Below are positions 1-7,591 of a stretch of DNA of 64,000 bases, piece after piece. The notes under the pieces were generated by a model. That model was not told the DNA's origin and did not search any database. It saw only the letters and a list, made by a program, of their open reading frames with translations. The position numbers and the translations under genes were made by a program. The stretch is from DAMCZI01 sp032095175 (GTDB taxonomy: Bacteria > Bacillota > Clostridia > Clostridiales > Caloramatoraceae), in assembly GCA_032095175.1 (NCBI GenBank), contig DAMCZI010000027.1:1-64000 (forward strand), written 5' to 3'. The stretch's first letter is position 1; the number at the start of each line of letters is the position of its first letter.

Positions 1-77
1 GGGACGGTTACTTATTTTTAATTGTATTAGGTGTGGCTACTTGTTATTGAATAACTTTTCAATAGAGAATGAAACCA

Positions 78-383
78 GTGAAGGTCAAGAAATATTGCTG
101 GAGGAGACATTGGAGCGAGCAAATAGAAGTTGTTGATGTCAAAATGGCGAGAGCCTTAGAACTTTTGAGTGTTTGAGTAGAGGCTGCATTAAAATTCTTA
201 CATTTTGGTCTTTCAAACAGCCCTGCTTAATAGCTTTGACCCTAGGCTGTTTGAAAGGCCGAAATGTTAGAATTTTGCAGCATATACGAGTTCTCAAAAG
301 TTCTTAGGCTGTCGCCATTTTGACATCTTACAACTTCTTTGCGAGCGGAGTAGTCGACGGAAGCAATATTTCTTGACCTTCAC
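78..383. repeat. 306-bp imperfect palindromic element (hairpin family C, long form)
   Basis: The outer arms are a perfect 22-bp inverted repeat (78-99 against 362-383). Further in, about 115-175 pairs imperfectly with about 290-350 (shared words GTCAAAATGGCGA and AGAACTTTTGAG). The core 183-283 is a third hairpin whose arms (TTCTTACATTTTG, TTTCAAACAGCC) recur at 27454-27556 and 42279-42366. No open frame of note lies inside, so this is probably a non-autonomous, MITE-like element. It fills most of the gene-free first 454 bases and lies just beyond the stop codon of the MATE gene. Confidence 0.85.
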
Positions 384-454
384 GGTCTATTACAGATAAA
401 CTTGGGTAGGATGCTACGCATAATCCCTATGTTATGAAAAATAGATATTTCAAC

Positions 455-1843
455 TTATATGGCTGTTTTTAGGGAATCATTTACTATATTCTTTAACCAC
501 TTAAAGGATTTAAATCTTTTTATTATAAGAAAAACTTTTATAATCTCCTCAACGGCGGTAAATGCAACAACATAATAAACAGGTAAATGAAGTATAAACG
601 CTGCGGTGAAAGCTAATGGAATACCTATAAACCAAAGAGTAATACCTTGAAGTATGGAGCCATAGGCAGCATCCCCGCCACCCCTAAGTATTCCTACTAT
701 CATAACCGCATTATAAACCTTAACAATCATAAGCAGTGAATATACATATAGTATATAGGTAGAAGCTGCTTTAACTTCATCTGATACATTAAAGAAAGAG
801 GTTATAGGCTTTGCTAACATGAAAAGTATAATACCTAAAACAAAGGCGATTAATATAGATATTGAAGATATCCTCTTAGATGCTTCTATAGCAGACTCTT
901 CTCTATTAGCACCAATTTCGTTTCCTATTATAACTACTGCAGCATAAGCAAGTCCAAAAGTAAATACCATAAATAAATTCATTATGGTTGAACATATTTG
1001 AATTGATGCAGCTGCACGAGTACCTATTCTTGCATATATCCCAATATATGTTACATTACCAAGTCCCCAGCAAATTTCATTTAGCACTATTGGAGTAGTG
1101 ACCTTTGTAAAAGTTTTAGTTAGATTTTTAGATAGTCCTCTAAAATTATTTAATTTAATGTTTAATATTTTATCTTTAAAATATACAACAAATATTATTA
1201 TTAAGCACTCAAATATTCTTGCAATAAGAGTTGCTATTGCAGCTCCAGGAGTTTTAAGTGCAGGTATTCCTAGCTTCCCAAATATTAAAATATAATTTAA
1301 TACTCCATTTGTAATAAGACCAACTAAGCTTGCAAACATAGGCAGTTTAGTATTTCCAATGCTTCTAAGGGCAGAGGCAAAGGTAAAGGTAATGCAGGTA
1401 AATATATAGCTTATAACTGTTATTCTAAGATATTCACTTCCTATAGATACCACTAATACATCCTTATTAAAAAGCCTCATTATTTTTTCAGGCATTATAA
1501 ATCCTACAAACAAAAAGGCAAGTGATACAAGCAAACTTATGATTAATGCTTTGCTTAAAACCTTTTTTATATTATCCTTATCTTTCTTTCCCCAGAGTTG
1601 AGCAATTAGCACTCCGCAGCCTCCGCTTACCCCTAATATAAATAATGTAAATAAAAAGTAGTATTGATTTGCAATACCCACAGCTGCAAGCTCTGTTTCA
1701 CCAACTTTACCTATCATCACAGTATCAAGCATATTGAGTGATGATGCTATCAAGTTCTGTAGGACTATTGGCAGCGTTATTGCAAATAGATTCCTATAAA
1801 ATTTTTTATTATTCCTGTAGTCTCTTATTAAACTTAATGACAT
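455..1843 (-). CDS. MATE family efflux transporter
   Basis: A 462-residue inner-membrane exporter of the MATE type, expected to expel drugs or toxic organics using a Na+ or H+ gradient. The N-terminal pattern (NLFAITLPIVLQNL, then DTVMIGKVGETELAAVGIANQ) and about 12 hydrophobic segments in two homologous halves are typical of MatE domains, as is the length. I start at the ATG at 1843, with AAGGGAG seven bases upstream. The open frame extends further to 1903, but that stretch is encoded by a dispersed repeat (1859-1976) and similar false peptides appear at other copies. The substrate cannot be told. It is a single gene, convergent with nothing in the window. Confidence 0.9.
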   Translation of the reverse strand: MSLSLIRDYRNNKKFYRNLFAITLPIVLQNLIASSLNMLDTVMIGKVGETELAAVGIANQYYFLFTLFILGVSGGCGVLIAQLWGKKDKDNIKKVLSKALIISLLVSLAFLFVGFIMPEKIMRLFNKDVLVVSIGSEYLRITVISYIFTCITFTFASALRSIGNTKLPMFASLVGLITNGVLNYILIFGKLGIPALKTPGAAIATLIARIFECLIIIFVVYFKDKILNIKLNNFRGLSKNLTKTFTKVTTPIVLNEICWGLGNVTYIGIYARIGTRAAASIQICSTIMNLFMVFTFGLAYAAVVIIGNEIGANREESAIEASKRISSISILIAFVLGIILFMLAKPITSFFNVSDEVKAASTYILYVYSLLMIVKVYNAVMIVGILRGGGDAAYGSILQGITLWFIGIPLAFTAAFILHLPVYYVVAFTAVEEIIKVFLIIKRFKSFKWLKNIVNDSLKTAI

Positions 1844-1858
1844 GTAAAAACTCCCTTC

Positions 1859-1976
1859 TATATGTTTCGCATAAATGATTCTACATTGCGCAACCCTAAG
1901 CATTTATGCAAAATCATTTTCATTGATTCATTAATCACGCAGCACTAAATGTAAAATCTTTAATGCAATTAATATT
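1859..1976 (+). repeat. Two-hairpin dispersed repeat, family A copy 1
   Basis: About 118 bp with two stems in series: TTTCGCATAAATG with CATTTATGCAAAA, then TTAATCACGC with a degenerate partner near 1962-1974. The spacer word ATTCTACATTGC and the inter-stem word TTGATTCATTAATC are shared with copies at 19253, 24324, 30994, 39361, 44263 and 62027. It lies just upstream of the MATE ribosome binding site. Confidence 0.85.
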
Positions 1977-1978
1977 AC

Positions 1979-2020
1979 AAAAAAAAATACATCCACTCTG
2001 AGTTTTTTTAAAGTGGATGT
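1979..2020 (-). terminator. Rho-independent terminator for the AraC regulator
   Basis: Read on the minus strand, ACATCCACT pairs with AGTGGATGT (2012-2020 against 1989-1997) and is followed by a run of Us. It lies about 200 bases downstream of the AraC-type gene. Confidence 0.7.
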
Positions 2021-2221
2021 TCAACACTTTGATATCAAAATATCAATTATATTTAAATTCTAATCGCAGTATGCAAAAGGGAAAATAAAATTAATTATTA
2101 AATTCTCTCAATACCAAATTCCTTTATAATAATAGACAAAAGAATAGTTTTTGTCAATATATAGACAGTCAGCTGAACTAAACAATAGCATCAAAAAGTA
2201 TTATTTATTAACTTTCTTTTA

Positions 2222-3112
2222 CTATGAGTAAAATTCTTTTCTATAATCTGAAGGAGAACAATCCATGTATTTTTTAAACATTCTACAAAAGTGATTTGCT
2301 TCATTAAAACCTACTCTGTACATAATTTCAGATACTGGAAGCATTGTGTCTCTTAACATTACAGATGCTAACTTAATTCTCAGTTTTATAAGGTAATCTT
2401 TGATTGACATACCCATCGAAGCACGAAATTTTTCTGATAAAGTTGTTCTATTTATGTGGAAAATTTTTGTTAAATCCTCAATTGTAATTTTATTTTGATA
2501 ATTTGTATGCAAATACAAAATAATTTCATTTAAATCATCCGAAGTATTAGGAAGCTGAATCCTATCATCCACCTCAAAATTTGTATATACGTATTGTATT
2601 AAAAACAAAATTTCTAGAAAGAAAGACCTGGAACGACATACCCAATATAAACCCTCACAGGGATTTGTTTCTTCATAAAGCATTTTATAAAGTTGTTCTA
2701 TTCTTTTGAACATTGTAAATCCAATTTCAAAGTACGATTTTGTTTTCTCTGTAAAATAAAGAAATGGCTCAAGATAAAAATAATCTTGTATGTTTGTAAA
2801 TTTATCAAAATTGTTTATGTTGTATACTTTTTCAAGAGTAAATGAACTATTAATTATTGTTGGATCAAAATATATAACCTTTACTTTTACACCACATTCC
2901 TTTTCAAGTACAACTGCATCTCTTTCATTAAGACAAAGTACAGATGGTGACATAAATACAAATGAACAATTATTTATTTTTAGTATTCCTGTACCAGATT
3001 CTATTAGAACAATTCTAAACATAGAATTGTTCTCTTGCGAAATTGAATCGTTCAAATTTACATATAGTGGGATAGCCACGTTTGTAATACTGTGTTTGGA
3101 ATATAGTGTCAT
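2222..3112 (-). CDS. AraC family transcriptional regulator
   Basis: A 296-residue DNA-binding regulator. The last ~100 residues carry the two helix-turn-helix motifs of AraC/XylS proteins (KITIEDLTKIFHINRTTLSEKF, then PVSEIMYRVGFNEANHFCRMF followed by the typical SPSDYRKEF end). The N-terminal ~150 residues look like a cupin-type effector domain but have no motif that names a ligand. The ATG at 3112 has AGGAG eight bases upstream. It lies between the MATE exporter and a BNR lipoprotein, all on the minus strand, but gaps and terminators make it a single transcription unit. It may control the exporter; nothing in the sequence proves this. Confidence 0.9.
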   Translation of the reverse strand: MTLYSKHSITNVAIPLYVNLNDSISQENNSMFRIVLIESGTGILKINNCSFVFMSPSVLCLNERDAVVLEKECGVKVKVIYFDPTIINSSFTLEKVYNINNFDKFTNIQDYFYLEPFLYFTEKTKSYFEIGFTMFKRIEQLYKMLYEETNPCEGLYWVCRSRSFFLEILFLIQYVYTNFEVDDRIQLPNTSDDLNEIILYLHTNYQNKITIEDLTKIFHINRTTLSEKFRASMGMSIKDYLIKLRIKLASVMLRDTMLPVSEIMYRVGFNEANHFCRMFKKYMDCSPSDYRKEFYS

Positions 3113-3230
3113 AATGCAATCTCCTATCTTTTATCTTAAATATTGTATTCTACACTATTTAAAATAATCCTTTTATATATAACACTTGGACTTTTGAAAT
3201 AACAGAATGTAATAGGACTTTTGCTATACT

Positions 3231-3263
3231 AAAAAAAAGACATTCCTTCATCAAGAAATGCCC
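3231..3263 (-). terminator. Terminator of the BNR-repeat lipoprotein gene
   Basis: On the minus strand GGCATTTCTT pairs with the GAAGGAATGTC arm across a short loop and is followed by eight Us. It ends the gene at 3296-4189. Confidence 0.8.
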
Positions 3264-3295
3264 TTATATTCCAAAACAATATTCACACTATGTTT

Positions 3296-4189
3296 CTATT
3301 TGTATTCAAGTACCTTTATGAACTCACTAGGTCTTGTTAGTGTTATAGTTTTTCCATCCTGTGATAAATACAATGCTCCATTAGGCAAATCAGGAACAGT
3401 ATCATTTATCCATGTTTTTCCTCCATCACTGCTTCTAGCAGCCTGAAATTTTCCTTTCTCATTCTCATAGGCTAAAAACCCATAGTTTTCATCTGAAAAC
3501 TTAAGAACAACATGGGGCTCAGCTTTAGCATTAAGGCATGCATCTTCTATATTCAATGGCTGTTTTACAAAGTTCTTGCCACCATCATTAGTTATATATA
3601 AATTATTTTTGTTGTCTAATATATAACCATTCTCAGCAGTTCTTAAATATATCGCAACAATTTCATCGATCTCCTCAGGGAGCACAATATATTCCCATGT
3701 TTCACCACCATCCTTTGTGCTGCCTAGCATTACTTTTTTGTCTTTATGCTTAAATTTTTGGGGAGTTGCAATCCAACCCATATCTTCATTTATAAAACTT
3801 AAGTATCTTGGCTGATTGGGTTCATATTCTCCAAAGTTCATTATCTGTTTCCAATTTTTTGCGCCATCTGTTGTTTTTACAACATAAGTTCCATTTCCAC
3901 ATGCATAAGCAACTTTTGTGTTTACAATACATAAACCAAATAAGCAATATGAGCTGTTACTACCCTTGTTCCATGTTTTACCTTTATTCTTTGTATAATA
4001 GATTTCTCCAGCATACCCAACAGTAACTCCATATTTTTTATTGAAAAAGCCTCCTATATTTCTAGGAAAAATAGCTTCTGATTCTGAGGTGATTTTCCAA
4101 GAACGATTTGATAGATCACCTGTTTTTCCACATCCAAAACATATAGATGTAATTAAAAGAATTCCTACTAATGGCATTATTTTTTTCAT
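3296..4189 (-). CDS. BNR/YCF48-like beta-propeller lipoprotein
   Basis: A 297-residue exported protein. The N-terminus MKKIMPLVGILLITSICFGCG is a lipoprotein-like signal with a weak lipobox (CFG-C). At least four Asp-box-like repeats follow (NKGKTWNKG, TDGAKNWKQI, KDGGETWEYI, NDGGKNF, SDGGKTW), the hallmark of sialidase or YCF48-type propellers; the family is structural and the ligand unknown. I use the ATG at 4189 because GGGGGAGG lies just upstream; the frame also stays open ten codons further without a better site. It is transcribed alone and ends at a strong terminator. It has no sialidase RIP motif, so I do not call it a neuraminidase. Confidence 0.8.
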   Translation of the reverse strand: MKKIMPLVGILLITSICFGCGKTGDLSNRSWKITSESEAIFPRNIGGFFNKKYGVTVGYAGEIYYTKNKGKTWNKGSNSSYCLFGLCIVNTKVAYACGNGTYVVKTTDGAKNWKQIMNFGEYEPNQPRYLSFINEDMGWIATPQKFKHKDKKVMLGSTKDGGETWEYIVLPEEIDEIVAIYLRTAENGYILDNKNNLYITNDGGKNFVKQPLNIEDACLNAKAEPHVVLKFSDENYGFLAYENEKGKFQAARSSDGGKTWINDTVPDLPNGALYLSQDGKTITLTRPSEFIKVLEYK

Positions 4190-4330
4190 TTTCCTCCCCC
4201 TTACCCAAATGCACAGCAATTATAGTTTATTTTATTTAATTTCAAAATAAATTTTATCATCCTTCCATTATGAAAAATATATAGTTTCAGCAGAAATATT
4301 AAGCTTTTTGACAATTTTCCCAACAAAATA

Positions 4331-4362
4331 GCTTTTTGATACGTTATATTAATGTAAGGAGG
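4331..4362 (+). promoter_or_regulatory. Possible autoregulated ECF-type promoter
   Basis: Upstream of the sigma factor, CCCAAC and CGTT are 17 bases apart (about 4319-4345), resembling the AAC / CGT elements read by ECF sigmas of the SigW class. The ribosome binding site AAGGAGGT follows at 4356-4363. The promoter match is weak and based on inspection only. Confidence 0.3.
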
Positions 4363-4368
4363 TGCATC

Positions 4369-4908
4369 ATGGAACTTGATGATTGTTTAGAGAATATATC
4401 AAAGGGAGATATACAATCCCTTGAGTGCCTTTACAATAAATTGAAAACACCTGTATATGCCTTTGCTCTATCCATGGTAAGGAGCAAAGCAGCTGCAGAA
4501 GACATACTTCAAGATACATTTATAAAGGTATATGAAAAAGCCTCCCTTTACAAGCTTGGAAACCCTAAGGCCTGGGTTTTATCAATTACCCGTAACCTTT
4601 CACTTGATTGGCTTCGAAGAAGCAGCGTCGTTAGTCCCGAAGATGATAGTAAGCTTTTAAACTTATTAGATACTGCCCAATCAGGTGATGCAGCTGTATC
4701 AAAGATTATAGACAAAATGGAAGTTACAAGTGCACTTTTAAACATAGATGAAAAGGAAAGAGAGATAGTTGTCCTCCATATTATTGGCGGATTAAAACAT
4801 ATTGAGATATCTAAACTACTTGAAATACCAGAAGGTACCGTTAGGTGGAAATATAGAAGGGCCCTTTCTAAATTATCAAAATCCCTTGGAGGTGAACATT
4901 ATGAATGA
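4369..4908 (+). CDS. ECF-type RNA polymerase sigma factor
   Basis: A 179-residue sigma-70 family factor. Region 2 (about residues 12-80; AEDILQDTFIKVYE and NPKAWVLSITRNLSLDWLRR) binds core polymerase and the -10 element. Region 4 (about 115-170; EREIVVLHIIGGLKHIEISKLLEIPEGTVRWKYRRALSKL) is the -35-binding helix-turn-helix. The ATG at 4369 follows AAGGAGGT; an upstream in-frame ATG lacks such a site. Its last eight bases overlap the next gene. The usual downstream membrane anti-sigma is missing: the partner is a 73-residue soluble protein and then a TPR protein, so how it is controlled is unclear. Confidence 0.92.
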   Translation: MELDDCLENISKGDIQSLECLYNKLKTPVYAFALSMVRSKAAAEDILQDTFIKVYEKASLYKLGNPKAWVLSITRNLSLDWLRRSSVVSPEDDSKLLNLLDTAQSGDAAVSKIIDKMEVTSALLNIDEKEREIVVLHIIGGLKHIEISKLLEIPEGTVRWKYRRALSKLSKSLGGEHYE

Positions 4909-5122
4909 AGCTAAATCTGTTGAACACGTTTTAAAATTAAAAAATGAATTTAAAAAGAATACTCCGGATGTATGGCCTTCTATAAAGAAGAAAATATCAG
5001 CACTCATAGCTGCTTCTCTTCTAAAAGAGCTTGAAGGACTGCCTGATCCCCAGGGGAGAATGTTAATGGAAATCCATATGGAGGCCATTAAAAGTACAGG
5101 TAAAGAAAGGATTGGAGCGTGA
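4901..5122 (+). CDS. Small protein in the ECF sigma operon
   Basis: A 73-residue, highly charged protein of predicted helices with no transmembrane segment or zinc motif. I do not recognise the family. The ATG at 4901 follows GGAGGTG within the end of the sigma gene and overlaps it by eight bases, so the two are translationally coupled. Its place in the operon is where an anti-sigma factor normally sits, which makes it a candidate regulator of the sigma factor, but no anti-sigma motif is visible. The next gene begins four bases after its stop. Confidence 0.75.
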   Translation: MNEAKSVEHVLKLKNEFKKNTPDVWPSIKKKISALIAASLLKELEGLPDPQGRMLMEIHMEAIKSTGKERIGA

Positions 5123-5126
5123 TTAT

Positions 5127-5840
5127 ATGAAAAAAGATAGAAAAATGGAGCTTTTTGAACAGTATGAAAATGGAGATAAAAGCTTGTATGAAGAGGTATT
5201 AAGCTTATATGAGGATGCTTTAAAGGAAAACCCTGATGATCCCAACACATTATTTTTCTATGGGGTACTTCAGGAATATAGAGCGACAGATCTTATGAAA
5301 AATGCAGTAATCTGCTATGAAAAGGGCATTGAACTTACATCAAAAAAAGAGGATGAGGAAATGACACTTTTTAACAGGAAGTTTAACGGCCAATTAATCC
5401 ATATACGTTCATCGCTCCATGAGAACAATAAATCTGTTGAATTCTATAAAAAATATGTATCAGCCTTTCCAGATGATCCACAGGGATATTGCTATCTTGC
5501 TCATTCATATTTTTTAGCTGATCAGATTAACGAGGCCAAGAAGGTTATTGAAGCAGGGCTCAAAATATCCTCTGATTATGCAATTCTTCACTACTGGTAT
5601 GGCGAGATTCTTTCTCGCCTTGGAATGATTGATTTGGCAATTGAAGAATGGGATATGACCTTAGCACTTGATCAGACCATAATAGACGCCAGATTCAGCA
5701 GAGCCTCCCTTCTTGAACATGAGAAAAAATACGTTGAGGCTGCACAGGAATTTAGGATTATAATAGAATATCTGAAGCAAAATAACTTCAACCCAAAATG
5801 GTGTGAGGATGAGCTTGAAAGACTTAATAAGTTGATGTAA
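5127..5840 (+). CDS. TPR-repeat protein, last gene of the sigma operon
   Basis: A 237-residue soluble protein made of tetratricopeptide-like repeats, clearest at PDDPNTLFFYGVLQEY, PDDPQGYCYLAHSYFLADQ, and SDYAILHYWYGEILSRLGMIDLAIEEW. TPR arrays are protein-interaction scaffolds. The ATG at 5127 has GGAG nine bases upstream; a TTG at 5112 would overlap the preceding gene and is less likely. It is co-transcribed with the sigma factor and the 73-residue protein, so it may sense or hold a partner of that system. A hairpin ends the operon. Confidence 0.8.
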   Translation: MKKDRKMELFEQYENGDKSLYEEVLSLYEDALKENPDDPNTLFFYGVLQEYRATDLMKNAVICYEKGIELTSKKEDEEMTLFNRKFNGQLIHIRSSLHENNKSVEFYKKYVSAFPDDPQGYCYLAHSYFLADQINEAKKVIEAGLKISSDYAILHYWYGEILSRLGMIDLAIEEWDMTLALDQTIIDARFSRASLLEHEKKYVEAAQEFRIIIEYLKQNNFNPKWCEDELERLNKLM

Positions 5841-5843
5841 AAG

Positions 5844-5876
5844 AACAAGTGCCTTCTGAGAATGAAGGCACTTGTT
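5844..5876 (+). terminator. Hairpin ending the sigma operon
   Basis: AACAAGTGCCTTC pairs with GAAGGCACTTGTT, a perfect 13-bp stem four bases after the TPR stop. There is little U-tract, so termination strength is uncertain; it may serve both directions. Confidence 0.6.
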
Positions 5877-5922
5877 AATATAATCTTTACACCAAAAAAT
5901 TATATTGTACTTAATAACTGTT

Positions 5923-6126
5923 CTAATTTATCATAAATGGGCTTTTCTTTCTTGCAAAGCAATAACACATATATATACCCCAAATAACTATAAATACAAA
6001 AGAAATCCCTTCACAAAACCCAAATATGAAATCTGTTAATGAATGTCTAAAAATCTGACTTAAAGTGAAAATTAAATATCCCAATAGTGAAATTAACAAC
6101 ATTATAAATCGGAATCTTTTGTTCAT
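5923..6126 (-). CDS. Small two-helix membrane protein
   Basis: A 67-residue protein with two hydrophobic helices (about residues 6-26 and 35-58) and a basic tail. No family recognised. The second ATG (6126) is chosen because AGGAG lies nine bases before it, whereas the ATG at 6135 would touch that site. Together with the next gene and the decayed cassette at 6427-6709 it looks like part of a group of small membrane proteins of the kind often paired with short Xre regulators. Confidence 0.6.
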   Translation of the reverse strand: MNKRFRFIMLLISLLGYLIFTLSQIFRHSLTDFIFGFCEGISFVFIVIWGIYMCYCFARKKSPFMIN

Positions 6127-6190
6127 TTTTATCATCTCCTATTAGTTATAACTTAAGCCCTTGTCACATGTTATTTAAAATAAATTATGC

Positions 6191-6409
6191 TCATTGTACT
6201 ATTTTTCTAATTAAAGATTTTTTAAATTTTTTTATTTTAGTTATATCATGCTTCATTGAATATACTCCTATCAATTCTAAAGCAATACCTATTCCAAGAC
6301 CAAAGCCACTTATAATTTCAGGTAATCCTATAAGTCGATTAAAAAACAATACAATACTACAAATAAAGAGCCCTAAAATTAAATAACTATTCATTTGATT
6401 ATTCTTCAT
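6191..6409 (-). CDS. Small membrane protein
   Basis: A 72-residue protein with two hydrophobic helices (about residues 8-25 and 28-50) and a lysine-rich C-terminus. Not recognised. The ribosome binding site is weak (GGGGTG). It lies between the other small membrane protein and the remains of an Xre/membrane-protein cassette on the same strand, and was probably transcribed with them from the promoter at 6746-6774. Confidence 0.5.
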   Translation of the reverse strand: MKNNQMNSYLILGLFICSIVLFFNRLIGLPEIISGFGLGIGIALELIGVYSMKHDITKIKKFKKSLIRKIVQ

Positions 6410-6426
6410 TTCTAATCACACCCCAA

Positions 6427-6709
6427 CTAAAGTTTATTATGATAATACAATTTAAAAAATCCTTTAACTAAAGAAGTAAATGCCGTAGCTCCCAGTAATG
6501 AAAAGAATACGATTTGATTGAAAAAACCTGCGCTTACTGTTGCACATCCTAAACCAATATTACATATTGCCATACCCATAGCACCTGTTTTTTGCATTAT
6601 CATAATTGTACGTTCATCATTCTCCTTAATATGTTACTCCAACTGTCTGTGCCGATTCTTCCTGTGATAGTCTATGTTGTTTACGCAGTTCCTGAATTCA
6701 TGTTTTCAA
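6427..6709 (-). pseudogene. Decayed Xre regulator and small membrane protein cassette
   Basis: Read from 6709 on the minus strand, TTG begins a peptide IQELRKQHRLSQEESAQTVGVT, the first half of an HTH_3 (Xre) domain. It has a TGA at codon 4 and ends at a TAA at 6626-6628 after 28 codons, so the rest of the regulator is gone. At once, in another frame (6633-6427), comes a peptide with NDERTIMIMQKTG followed by two hydrophobic helices (GMAICNIGLGCATVSAGF and FFSLLGATAFTSLV). This resembles the small membrane partner of such regulators (DERxIxIxxKxG start). GGGAGGA precedes the TTG. An internal deletion seems to have joined the two genes. An ATG at 6603 could still give a 58-residue protein. Confidence 0.7.
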
Positions 6710-6745
6710 ATAATCCTCCCTCTGTATAGTTTGCTTTGCACTTTT

Positions 6746-6774
6746 AGTATAGTTAACTTTGCACATTATGTCAA
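6746..6774 (-). promoter_or_regulatory. Consensus sigma-A promoter with tandem repeat operator
   Basis: On the minus strand TTGACA (6769-6774) and TATACT (6746-6751) are 17 bases apart. Direct repeats GTGCAAAGTTAACTATACT and GTGCAAAGCAAACTATACA lie across and just after the -10, a likely binding site for the Xre repressor whose broken gene follows. Confidence 0.8.
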
Positions 6775-6868
6775 GCATGCTTTGCAATATTTATTTTACA
6801 GTAAAATATTTATATTATATCGGGACCTAATAAAAAGGGACTGTTTCATATAAGAAAATAGCTTTGAA

Positions 6869-6957
6869 AAGTGCCGGGCAAACGGCAAGTAGCAAGCTGA
6901 ATAAACCTGGTATTCTAAGGTTTATTCAGCTTGCTACTTGCTATGTGCCCGGCACTT
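6869..6957. repeat. Long hairpin, family E copy 1
   Basis: AAGTGCCGGGCA pairs with TGCCCGGCACTT, then GGCAAGTAGCAAGCTGAAT pairs with its complement, closing on AATAAACCT / AGGTTTATT. The same arms recur with changes at 55066-55153. It sits between the decayed Xre cassette and the GNAT gene. Confidence 0.85.
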
Positions 6958-6990
6958 AAGGCGATAACATTTGTTGTGGGATAGCCCTTT

Positions 6991-7485
6991 TTATAGCTTC
7001 TTTTTCATAGTAACAGCAGATAAAATCTTTCCTGCCCAATTTAACTCCACATCTCTAAATTTATCAAATCCATTTTTAATCCAAAAATTAAGCACAGAAT
7101 CATCATAATTAGTAACTACATCTATTCTAATACACTTACTGCTTAATGATTTAACATATTTCTCAAACATCTGAAAAAAGACTTTCCCAAAGCCCTTACC
7201 TTTATAATCACTATGAATCATCAATAAAGATAAATAAGCTTCCTCATCTATATTAAAGTCTGTCACTCCTATTATCTTTTCTGAATTCTTTTCCACCACC
7301 TTACAGGAATTAAAGCCAGCTTCCTTTATAGATTTTAATTCTTGAAGCATCCATTTCCTGGTTACTTTTTCTTTATCCATATGGTTTATTATAAAATGCT
7401 TATTAGAATTATACACTTCCACAATTTCATCTATATCCTTTTTTTCAACTAAATCAACATAAAAATCCTTTGATTCAAAAATCAT
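6991..7485 (-). CDS. GNAT family N-acetyltransferase
   Basis: A 164-residue protein with the acetyl-CoA binding motif A around IHSDYKGKGFGKVFFQMFEKYV (residues about 91-112) and the later motif VTNYDDSVLNFWIKNGFDKF. It should transfer an acetyl group from acetyl-CoA to an amine; the substrate cannot be read from the sequence. The ATG at 7485 has GGTGGAG at a good distance. It stands alone, between a long palindrome and a hairpin. Confidence 0.85.
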   Translation of the reverse strand: MIFESKDFYVDLVEKKDIDEIVEVYNSNKHFIINHMDKEKVTRKWMLQELKSIKEAGFNSCKVVEKNSEKIIGVTDFNIDEEAYLSLLMIHSDYKGKGFGKVFFQMFEKYVKSLSSKCIRIDVVTNYDDSVLNFWIKNGFDKFRDVELNWAGKILSAVTMKKKL

Positions 7486-7532
7486 TTATCTCCACCCCAA
7501 AATAAGAATTTTAAATGGTTCTATATACACAT

Positions 7533-7573
7533 CAAGTCGGATAACCCTATATTATAAAGGGATATCCAACTTG
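7533..7573. terminator. Intergenic hairpin, possible terminator of the DUF2087 gene
   Basis: CAAGTCGGATAACCC pairs with GGGATATCCAACTTG around an AT loop, just after the stop of the gene at 7592. No U-tract follows, so this may instead be a transcript-end stabiliser. Confidence 0.45.
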
Positions 7574-7591
7574 TTACATACTGCATTTCTC

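Noticed and set aside
1..60. GGGACGGTTAC at the window start as the end of a mobile element
   Set aside because: Only a short word at the edge; nothing on the left can be seen to support it.
3180..3225. Possible fragment of the family C repeat (GAAATAACAGAATGTAATAGGA)
   Set aside because: Too short and without a paired arm; similar words occur by chance in such AT-rich DNA. The fragment near 30895 is little better.
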